From: CAG-390 sp964522215
GTDB taxonomy: Bacteria > Bacillota > Clostridia > Oscillospirales > CAG-272
Reading direction: 5' to 3'
Assembly: GCA_964522215.1 (NCBI GenBank)
Contig: CAZFVR010000040.1
Coordinates: 1-10,997 of the forward strand
Length of the DNA: 10,997 nt
Below, piece by piece: positions 6,203-10,997 of the stretch. A program made the translations under genes and the position numbers. Positions within the stretch are counted from its first letter, which is position 1, and the number at the start of each line of letters is the position of its first letter. The notes below the pieces were generated by a model. That model was given only the letters and a program-made list of their open reading frames with translations. It had not been told where the DNA came from and made no database searches.

Positions 6203-7328
6203 CAATAAAAAGGGCGCGGCGGCCGCAGAACACAAACGCCACGAGCCGCTCTTTCATATAGTCAAGCGTGATGTTATGCCATGGTATCGCGCATGGATGG
6301 TGCGCGGGCTTGCCATCGTTGCGGCGCTGCTGCTCAGCGCGGTGGTCACCATGCTCCTGACAAAGGAGAACCCCATAACCGTTTACGCTACAATGTTCCG
6401 CGGCTCCTTTGCCACACCCACGCGTGTATGGAACATGCTGCAAGCCCTTGCCATGCTGCTGTGCGTATCGCTGGCCGTGGCACCCGCATTTAAGATGCGA
6501 TTTTGGAATACCGGCGCCGAGGGACAGGTGCTTATGGGCAGCCTTGCCACCGCCGCGTGCATGATAACGCTTGGCGGTAAGATCCCCAACTGGCTCCTTT
6601 ATATCGTGATGATAGTAGCCGCAGTGGCGGCGGGCGCGATATGGGCGGTCATTCCTGCCGTGTGCAAGGCGCAGTGGAACACAAACGAAACCCTTTTCAC
6701 ACTTATGATGAACTATGTTGCCACACAGCTGGTGTCATTCTTTATCATGGTATGGGAGGTTCCCAAGGGCTCGGGGCAGGTCGGTATCATAAACCAGGCA
6801 ACACATGCCGGCTGGCTGCCCAAGATCGGCGATAATGATTATCTTTTAAATATCATCGTTGTTTTTATTCTGACCCTGCTTGTGTATATCTATCTTAAGT
6901 ACAGCAAGCACGGTTATGAGATATCCGTTGTCGGCGAGAGCGAAAACACCGCCCGCTATATCGGCATCAACGTAAAAAAGGTCATCGTTCGCACCATGAT
7001 CCTTTCCGGCGCGCTTTGCGGCGTTGCGGGATTGCTCCTGGTAGGCTCTACAAACCATACGATAACAACAACGATAGCGGATGGCCGCGGCTTTACCGCC
7101 ATCATGGTCGCATGGCTTGCAAAGTTTGACCCTATCTATATGATCATGACGTCCTTCTTGCTCGTCTTCCTTGATAAAGGCGCAAACGAGATATCTACCG
7201 TCTTCCGCCTCAATCAGTCTTTTTCAGATATTCTGGCGGGCATCATACTGTTCTTTATAATAGGCAGTGAATTCTTTATCAATTATCAGATCAAATTCCG
7301 CAGGTCGCAGAAAGGGGAGGTAAAATAA
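6195..7328 (+). CDS. Nucleoside ABC importer, permease 1 (NupP type)
   Basis: This 377-residue inner-membrane permease belongs to the branched-chain/ribose type 2 family (PF02653). A purine-rich GGGGAGGGGAG lies just before the ATG, and the gene overlaps the ATPase gene by 8 bases, implying translational coupling. The first ~30 residues are charged and cytoplasmic, followed by a membrane helix (about 37-56) and several more to about 365. Family-like features are FWNTGAEGQ (103-111), NETLFTLMMNYVA (164-176), the cytoplasmic coupling region KHGYEISVVGESENTARYIG (238-257) and GRGFTAIMVAWL (298-309). It should pair with the permease encoded immediately downstream to form the nucleoside path. Confidence 0.92.
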   Translation: MNNNKKGAAAAEHKRHEPLFHIVKRDVMPWYRAWMVRGLAIVAALLLSAVVTMLLTKENPITVYATMFRGSFATPTRVWNMLQALAMLLCVSLAVAPAFKMRFWNTGAEGQVLMGSLATAACMITLGGKIPNWLLYIVMIVAAVAAGAIWAVIPAVCKAQWNTNETLFTLMMNYVATQLVSFFIMVWEVPKGSGQVGIINQATHAGWLPKIGDNDYLLNIIVVFILTLLVYIYLKYSKHGYEISVVGESENTARYIGINVKKVIVRTMILSGALCGVAGLLLVGSTNHTITTTIADGRGFTAIMVAWLAKFDPIYMIMTSFLLVFLDKGANEISTVFRLNQSFSDILAGIILFFIIGSEFFINYQIKFRRSQKGEVK

Positions 7329-8330
7329 ATGTTTAGCCTTACAATGCTCGTAACCTTTATTCAGCGCGCGATAGTGCAAAGCATTCCCCTGCTTTTTGGC
7401 TCAACAGGCGAGATACTTACCGAAAAATCCGGCAACCTTAACCTTGGTATCCCCGGCATTATGTATGTTGGCGGTATCAGCGGAGTTATCGGCTCGTTTT
7501 TGTACGAAAATTCGCTCTCCTCGCGCGAGGATATCAGCGCTCTGCCGGCGGTGCTCATTCCGCTCGTTTGCACGGTCGTGGGCTCTCTGCTCGTGGGATT
7601 GCTCTATTGCTTCCTGACCGTAACTCTGCGCGCCAACCAAAACGTAACGGGTCTTGCCATAACCACCTTCGGCGTGGGCTTTGGTAACTTTTTTGGCGCA
7701 TCTATCGTCAAGCTAACCAAAAGTGAGATCCCCTCTGTGGCGCTCACAAACACCAGCCGCTTTTTCACCGCAAAGCTCCCCTTTGCCTCAAAGCTTGGCT
7801 GGTTTGGCGATATCTTTCTTTCCTACGGCTTTATGACCTATCTTGCGATCATAGTTGCCCTCGTTTGCGCGTATGTACTCAAGCGCACAAGAGTGGGACT
7901 TGAGCTGCGCGCTGTGGGAGAAAGCCCCGCTACAGCCGATGCTGCGGGCATCAACGTTGCAAAGTATAAGTATTTCGCAACCTGCATCGGCAGTGTGATA
8001 TCCGGACTTGGCGGACTTTACTATGTTATGGACTACGCAAACGGCGTGTGGTCCAACGAAGGCTTCGGTGACCGCGGCTGGCTTGCCATCGCGCTCGTTA
8101 TCTTTGCACTTTGGAAGCCGGATACAGGTATCCTCGGCTCTTTCCTGTTTGGTGCGCTGTATATAGTTTATAACTATATCCCCGGGCTTGGTCTCAGCAC
8201 GCAGGAGCTGTTTAAAATGCTGCCATATGTTGTTACCATTATAGTTTTGGTGGTCATCAGCATGCGCAAAAAGCGCGAGAGCCAGCCCCCCGCCGCACTT
8301 GGCTCATCCTATTTCCGCGAGGAAAGATAA
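7329..8330 (+). CDS. Nucleoside ABC importer, permease 2 (NupQ type)
   Basis: This 333-residue partner permease belongs to the same PF02653 family. The ATG directly abuts the stop of permease 1, with GGGGAGG just upstream inside that gene. It shows the family pattern of a GE..TEKSGNLNLGIPGIM segment (27-44), NQNVTGLAITTFGVG (103-117) and a coupling region RTRVGLELRAVGESPATADA (186-205). These match the equivalent regions of permease 1, as expected for a heterodimer. About eight to ten hydrophobic segments are visible. The charged tail after 311 is cytoplasmic. It is the last gene of the unit; the terminator follows 25 bases later. Confidence 0.92.
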   Translation: MFSLTMLVTFIQRAIVQSIPLLFGSTGEILTEKSGNLNLGIPGIMYVGGISGVIGSFLYENSLSSREDISALPAVLIPLVCTVVGSLLVGLLYCFLTVTLRANQNVTGLAITTFGVGFGNFFGASIVKLTKSEIPSVALTNTSRFFTAKLPFASKLGWFGDIFLSYGFMTYLAIIVALVCAYVLKRTRVGLELRAVGESPATADAAGINVAKYKYFATCIGSVISGLGGLYYVMDYANGVWSNEGFGDRGWLAIALVIFALWKPDTGILGSFLFGALYIVYNYIPGLGLSTQELFKMLPYVVTIIVLVVISMRKKRESQPPAALGSSYFREER

Positions 8331-8354
8331 AACGGCATATCCAACCGAAAAAGA

Positions 8355-8399
8355 GGGGATGCGCCCCGCAGGAGCGCATCCCCCGATATTTTTTATTTT
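8355..8399 (+). terminator. Terminator of the nucleoside transporter operon
   Basis: GGGGATGCGC (8355-8364) pairs perfectly with GCGCATCCCC (8374-8383) around a 9-nt loop. A T-rich tail with T6 (8389-8394) follows after a short spacer. It lies 25 bases after the second permease gene. Confidence 0.88.
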
Positions 8400-8413
8400 A
8401 ATTAAAAAAAGTC

Positions 8414-8442
8414 TTGCAACATTACCCGATTCGTGGTATAAT
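8414..8442 (+). promoter_or_regulatory. Sigma-A promoter of the tRNA-Arg pair
   Basis: TTGCAA (8414-8419) and TATAAT (8437-8442) have a 17-bp spacer; both boxes and spacing are identical to the tRNA-Glu promoter at the left of the window. The leader begins near the 10-bp palindrome GGGCATGCCC (8451-8460). The promoter precedes both the decayed and the intact tRNA-Arg copies. Confidence 0.87.
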
Positions 8443-8475
8443 ATATAAGTGGGCATGCCCCGAACGATCGAATAT

Positions 8476-8546
8476 GTCCCGGTAGCTCAGCAGGATAGAG
8501 CGACAGCCTCCTAAGCGGCAGCTCGTTCAAATCCTGCCAGGGTGGA
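8476..8546 (+). pseudogene. Degenerate tRNA-Arg(CCT) copy
   Basis: The first half matches the intact tRNA-Arg downstream: the TA-GCTC-AGCAGGATA-GAGC D arm and the anticodon loop CTCCTAA (anticodon CCT). The second half is broken. The anticodon stem ACAGC/GCGGC has two mismatches. The variable and T-stem region is about four bases short, leaving CTCG before the TTCAAAT loop against CCTGC after it. The acceptor strands pair poorly and no CCA is encoded (GGA instead). It reads as a duplicated tRNA gene that has decayed or recombined in its 3' half. A working but unusual tRNA is unlikely. Confidence 0.72.
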
Positions 8547-8569
8547 AAAACTGAATATTTTTTGTATAT

Positions 8570-8646
8570 GTCTCCGTAGCTCAGCAGGATAGAGCACACG
8601 CCTCCTAAGCGTGGGGTCGGAAGTTCGAATCTTCTCGGGGACGCCA
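8570..8646 (+). tRNA. tRNA-Arg, anticodon CCT
   Basis: The 77-nt cloverleaf is intact. The acceptor GTCTCCG pairs with CGGGGAC. The D stem is GCTC/GAGC. The anticodon stem CACGC/GCGTG surrounds loop CTCCTAA (anticodon CCT at 8604-8606). The T stem GGAAG/CTTCT surrounds TTCGAAT. Discriminator G is followed by encoded CCA (8644-8646). It reads AGG codons. It is transcribed from 8414 through the decayed copy. Confidence 0.96.
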
Positions 8647-8655
8647 GAAAGCACT

Positions 8656-8693
8656 GCTGCAAGCCCCTTTTGGGGTTTGCAGCGTTAATTTTT
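8656..8693 (+). terminator. Terminator after tRNA-Arg
   Basis: GCTGCAAGCCCC (8656-8667) pairs with GGGGTTTGCAGC (8672-8683), with one G-U pair, around a TTTT loop. T5 follows after GTTAA. It begins 9 bases beyond the tRNA CCA end. Confidence 0.82.
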
Positions 8694-8699
8694 ATCTTT

Positions 8700-8738
8700 G
8701 CACCCGATGATGGTCTGTAAATCATCGGGTGCTCTTTT
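8700..8738 (+). terminator. Second terminator after tRNA-Arg
   Basis: A perfect 12-bp inverted repeat (8700-8711 with 8721-8732, 9-nt loop) is followed by TCTTTT. Together with the hairpin just upstream it makes a tandem terminator that isolates the tRNA unit from the accessory region to the right. Confidence 0.75.
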
Positions 8739-8758
8739 ATGCGCTGCACGATGAATAT

Positions 8759-8818
8759 TTTGCTAACCCGACTCGAACGGTTTCCACAAGTTTGCTAATA
8801 AAAATCAGCGATTTGCTA
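8759..8818 (+). repeat. Three direct TTTGCTA repeats with near-helical spacing
   Basis: TTTGCTA occurs at 8759, 8791 and 8812, that is with start-to-start spacings of 32 and 21 bases, close to three and two turns of DNA. Between the first two lies a minus-strand GTTCGAGTCGGG motif resembling a tRNA T arm. This stretch holds no gene and sits between the tRNA terminators and the end of the small membrane gene. Repeats of this sort can be protein binding sites, for example integrase arm sites, but no such protein is encoded here. Confidence 0.45.
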
Positions 8819-9055
8819 TTATTTCTTACAGTATACTTCTTTGAAGCAAATCACAAGTCCTGCAATCATGACGGCAGTACCGATGATGAAAGGCAGTAAC
8901 ATATCCGTGCCGAGAAACGCTCCCAGCAAGCCCTCAATACTGTTATAATTACACGGATTGATTGCGGCATAAATGAAACTGAACGCCGAAAATACCAATC
9001 CAATCAATGTAATCAGAAATCCCAATGCCATTTTGTTGCTCATTATAGTATGCAC
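8819..9055 (-). CDS. Small two-helix membrane protein, unknown function
   Basis: The 78-codon frame encodes two clear membrane segments, about residues 9-33 (ALGFLITLIGLVFSAFSFIY onward) and 50-72 (DMLLPFIIGTAVMIAGLVIC), a short polar loop with NPCNYNS between them and a positively charged tail ending CKK. The start is uncertain. Methionines 1, 5 and 9 are all possible, none has a strong ribosome site, and TATAAT overlapping the second ATG on the coding strand could instead be a promoter element. I do not recognise the family. It lies 7 bases beyond the stop of a possible gene remnant on the same strand. Confidence 0.55.
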   Translation of the reverse strand: MHTIMSNKMALGFLITLIGLVFSAFSFIYAAINPCNYNSIEGLLGAFLGTDMLLPFIIGTAVMIAGLVICFKEVYCKK

Positions 9056-9062
9056 CGATATC

Positions 9063-9176
9063 TTACTTTAACATACCTTCGATATATCCGATCAGTGCGC
9101 TTTGATCCAAAGAATCACTTGTGAACTCATCACATTGAATAGCCCCACACCTTTGCGGAGAGAAAAAAACGTTATT
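9063..9176 (-). pseudogene. Possible 3' remnant of a protein gene
   Basis: On the minus strand a frame is open from just after a stop at 9177-9179 down to TAA at 9063-9065 (37 codons). Its end reads like a genuine soluble protein terminus (DSLDQSALIGYIEGMLK). It has no suitable start codon or ribosome site, so if real it is the tail of a gene whose front is lost. It ends 7 bases before the first possible start of the small membrane gene on the same strand. A chance open frame of this length cannot be excluded. Confidence 0.25.
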
Positions 9177-9193
9177 TCAGGGGGTATCACCCT

Positions 9194-9331
9194 ATGGAAA
9201 ACAAACCCGCTATTATTGTATCCTGCGGCCATAAAGGCAATATCGAGCGTGAAGATATTGACCCGATCGTGGATGAAGGATACAAGGGTTACAAGAAGGT
9301 TTTGGAGAAGATCACCCATGACGAGGCGTGA
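9194..9331 (+). CDS. Small 45-residue protein overlapping the next gene
   Basis: The ATG at 9194 is preceded by AGGGGG (9179-9184), a good ribosome site. The 45-residue product is soluble and charged: it begins MENKPAIIVSCGHKGN and continues with an acidic IEREDIDPIVDEG and a lysine-rich GYKGYKKVLEKI stretch. The stop overlaps the following gene by 14 bases (9318-9331), which suggests translational coupling and a shared role. The ribosome site can fold against CCCT just before the ATG (AGGG...CCCT), a possible weak brake on translation. I do not recognise the family. It could also be the surviving end of a longer gene, but the ribosome site argues for a gene in its own right. Confidence 0.6.
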   Translation: MENKPAIIVSCGHKGNIEREDIDPIVDEGYKGYKKVLEKITHDEA

Positions 9332-9650
9332 GGCGGTCAAGGCGTTTCTCAAAAACTGCCTGCTGCCGATCACAACGGCGGTCCTGCTGTTCTTCATTTT
9401 CAAATCCGCCTGTATGAAGGACGGTACCATTGACTATTTTCTGTTATGGCTCCTGTGCGGTCTGCCTTTCGGGATACATCGAATGTTTCTCTGGATCATC
9501 CCCGGCGGTCGCTCCTTCGGCGGCAGTATTGCCGTCTTTGCCCTGAACTTTCTGATCGGCGCCGTTATCGGCTGTGTAGTCCTCGTATGGCGGCTCCCGG
9601 TCGCCGTGTGGTATGTGCCGCTGACGGTGTACCGGCTGATAAAGGGATAA
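9318..9650 (+). CDS. 110-residue membrane protein, DUF6050-like
   Basis: The reading frame is open further upstream, but that part is a shadow of the 45-codon gene. The ATG at 9318, inside the end of that gene, gives a sensible protein beginning MTRREAVKAFLKNC. Three to four hydrophobic segments follow: about 14-28 (LLPITTAVLLFFIFK), 38-50, 68-85 (IAVFALNFLIGAVIGCVV) and 86-103, with a conserved-looking GIHRMFLWIIPGG loop (49-61). The overall pattern recalls small clostridial proteins labelled DUF6050, an identification from memory with modest certainty. Function is unknown. It is coupled to the 45-codon gene and followed by convergent terminators. Confidence 0.68.
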   Translation: MTRREAVKAFLKNCLLPITTAVLLFFIFKSACMKDGTIDYFLLWLLCGLPFGIHRMFLWIIPGGRSFGGSIAVFALNFLIGAVIGCVVLVWRLPVAVWYVPLTVYRLIKG

Positions 9651-9698
9651 AAACATCTTGTCAATCTTGTCACTGGATTTGACGAGATTGACAAGATG
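9649..9698 (-). terminator. Terminator of the minus-strand ATPase gene
   Basis: CATCTTGTCAATCTTGTC (9654-9671) pairs over 18 bp, with one G-U, with 9681-9698 around a 9-nt loop. On the minus strand the stem is followed by T5, so it fits termination of the converging ATPase transcript. On the plus strand there is no T tract directly after it. Confidence 0.72.
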
Positions 9699-9699
9699 T

Positions 9700-9752
9700 A
9701 AAAAAGGGAGCGCAGCCCTCGGGCAAACCGAGAAGCTACGCTCTCGTTTTTT
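9700..9752. terminator. Bidirectional terminator between convergent genes
   Basis: GGGAGCG (9706-9712) pairs with CGCTCTC (9739-9745), continued by AGC/GCT and TCGG/CCGA around loop GCAAA. A6 flanks the left side and T6 (9747-9752) the right. It can end plus-strand transcripts of the small gene pair and also minus-strand transcripts of the ATPase gene, whose stop codon lies 5 bases beyond. Confidence 0.7.
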
Positions 9753-9756
9753 GTTT

Positions 9757-10965
9757 TTAGAAATCTTTACTCAACAAAAAATCCGCGATATGAATGGTTT
9801 TGATACCCTGATAATTTCCTCCGGCGTAATCGTCGTTCAAAAGAACATACTTGGGATAGTTGTCGCCGATCTCCAACAGACGGCCGTATTCTCGCTCCCG
9901 TGTACTGTCATTCCCTATCTCCTGCGCTACCTGCACATATATCTTTTCTTCCTGCCTTGTAGCAATAAAATCGATCTCATATCCGTCAAGCTTGCCGACG
10001 CATACGTCATAACCGCGGCGCAGAAGTTCCAGATACACGATATTTTCAAGCATAGCCGCCGCACTGTCGGCATTATAGCCGAGGACACTGTAACGCAAGG
10101 CGGGATCAGCGAGATAAAACTTTTCCTGGGTTTTGAGTATTTCCTTGCCCTTAATGTCATATCTGCTGCAACGGTGAAGAATATATGCACTTTCCAGCTT
10201 ACTTAAATAGTTATATACCGTTTCGTTATCAAGCGTCCGCTGCTCGCTTTTCAGATACTTGGCAATCGAAGCCGCAGAGAAGGTATTACCCACGTTATCA
10301 AAGACATACCGCACCACGCGCTCAAACTGATCTACCTTGCGGATATTGTTTCTTCTCACAATATCGGTAAAAATAGTAGAATTGTAAATATCGCGGACAA
10401 TGGGATATGCTTCGTCTTTGGTGTACTCTCTCAAATGGAGAGCAGGAAAACCGCCAAACTGCAAATAACGCACAAGCTCACGGTGCGGATCTCCGACCTC
10501 TGCAAATTCCTTGCGAAATTTCAGATACTCCGCAAATGACAGCGGATAGATACGGAAAGCAATATAGCGCCCGGTCAAATAAGTAGATATCTCCGAGGAC
10601 ATCATTCTTGAATTTGAACCCGTTACATAAATATCTACGTCATAATCGGACATAAGAGAATTGACGACCTTCTCCCAGCCCTTGATCTCCTGTATTTCAT
10701 CAAGGAAGAGGTAGGTCTTTCCTTCGGCAGAGAGTTCCCCCTTGATGTCAGTAAACAATTTCTTTGCCGTCATACCTTCATATTCAAGAGAGTCAAAGTT
10801 ATAGTGAAGGATACGGTCACAGCTGATACCCCGCTTTTCAATTTCCATACGGAGCATATTCATAATGGTGGATTTACCGCAGCGGCGTACACCCGTCAAT
10901 ATTTTTACAAATGGCGTATCCATATATGCGATAATTTTTTCAACATATTCAGGTCTTAAAATCAT
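9757..10965 (-). CDS. AAA+ ATPase with DUF4143 C-terminal domain
   Basis: This 402-residue cytoplasmic protein has the AAA_14 (PF13173) plus DUF4143 (PF13635) architecture, a widespread accessory family of unsettled function. Walker A is GVRRCGKST (25-33), Walker B is YLFLDEIQ (85-92), and a sensor region VTGSNSRMMSSEISTYLTGRY lies at about 114-134. The C-terminal domain has a LENIVYLELLRRGY segment (306-319) and YEIDFIATR...IYVQV (329-346), the region that resembles a PD-(D/E)xK nuclease fold with Q in place of the usual K. The frame opens at 10986, but GGGAGGTG sits in front of the eighth codon, and a -10 box at 10989-10994 puts that first ATG at or before the transcription start, so 10965 is chosen. 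Its base composition is more A/T-rich than comEC. Confidence 0.88.
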   Translation of the reverse strand: MILRPEYVEKIIAYMDTPFVKILTGVRRCGKSTIMNMLRMEIEKRGISCDRILHYNFDSLEYEGMTAKKLFTDIKGELSAEGKTYLFLDEIQEIKGWEKVVNSLMSDYDVDIYVTGSNSRMMSSEISTYLTGRYIAFRIYPLSFAEYLKFRKEFAEVGDPHRELVRYLQFGGFPALHLREYTKDEAYPIVRDIYNSTIFTDIVRRNNIRKVDQFERVVRYVFDNVGNTFSAASIAKYLKSEQRTLDNETVYNYLSKLESAYILHRCSRYDIKGKEILKTQEKFYLADPALRYSVLGYNADSAAAMLENIVYLELLRRGYDVCVGKLDGYEIDFIATRQEEKIYVQVAQEIGNDSTREREYGRLLEIGDNYPKYVLLNDDYAGGNYQGIKTIHIADFLLSKDF

Positions 10966-10988
10966 AGCAAACACCTCCCACGCCATAT

Positions 10989-10994
10989 ATTATA
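10989..10994 (-). promoter_or_regulatory. -10 box of the ATPase gene promoter
   Basis: TATAAT on the minus strand predicts transcription from about 10982, some 17 bases before the chosen start codon. The -35 box would fall beyond the right edge of the window, so the promoter is only half visible. Confidence 0.55.
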
Positions 10995-10997
10995 CCC

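Noticed and set aside
8402..8749. Open frame of 115 codons on the minus strand, with a RFELPTPRLGG-like segment
   Set aside because: It runs antisense through both tRNA-Arg copies and two terminators. Such reverse translations of tRNA genes are a common false annotation.
9102..9317. Upstream extension of the 110-residue membrane protein frame
   Set aside because: It overlaps the 45-codon gene in another frame and lacks a ribosome site; the ATG at 9318 gives a natural membrane protein start.
8656..9745. CRISPR array
   Set aside because: The inverted repeats here are individual terminators, and the TTTGCTA repeats are too short and too few for an array.
8750..10997. Mobile genetic element integrated at tRNA-Arg
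   Set aside because: No integrase, transposase or full tRNA 3'-end repeat is seen in the window. The accessory look alone is not enough to call an element.

Overview
The window reads as chromosomal DNA of a low-to-mid GC Firmicute, most likely a gut clostridium of the Oscillospiraceae/Lachnospiraceae type. This is an inference from strong GGAGG ribosome binding sites, near-consensus sigma-A promoters with 17-bp spacers, intrinsic terminators, a guanine-class purine riboswitch and a lipoprotein-based BMP-family ABC importer. No ribosomal RNA or other taxonomic marker is present.

Left part (1-2905): a truncated palindromic repeat at the edge, then a tRNA-Glu(CTC) gene on the minus strand with its own promoter and terminator. 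Diverging from it is a full-length ComEC/Rec2-type DNA uptake channel with its own promoter. Its C-terminal metallo-beta-lactamase-like domain has lost the recognisable metal-binding motifs.

Centre (2902-8399): one transcription unit for nucleoside uptake. A consensus promoter overlapping the comEC stop codon is followed by a guanine-type riboswitch aptamer, an unusually long leader, an intrinsic terminator, then a BMP-family lipoprotein, a double-domain ABC ATPase and two permeases (the NupNOPQ/PnrA type of purine nucleoside importer), closed by a strong terminator. The 5' strand of aptamer helix P1 can pair over 12 bp with the sequence entering the terminator. This suggests how guanine could switch the operon off. 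A long stem-loop between the lipoprotein and ATPase genes, plus stronger codon bias in the lipoprotein gene, fits higher expression of the binding protein than of the membrane complex.

Right part (8400-10997): a promoter of the same sequence type as that of tRNA-Glu drives a decayed tRNA-Arg(CCT) copy and then an intact tRNA-Arg(CCT), followed by two terminators. Beyond lies a small accessory region: phased TTTGCTA repeats, a two-helix membrane protein, a possible gene remnant, an overlapping pair of small genes (45 and 110 codons) and, converging on them, an AAA+/DUF4143 ATPase. tRNA-flanking regions are common integration sites, but no integrase or complete attachment repeat is visible here.

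I see no CRISPR array and no complete insertion sequence, and nothing I would call a wholly new system. The most rewarding targets are the riboswitch expression platform, the ComEC domain decay and the small overlapping gene pair beside tRNA-Arg.
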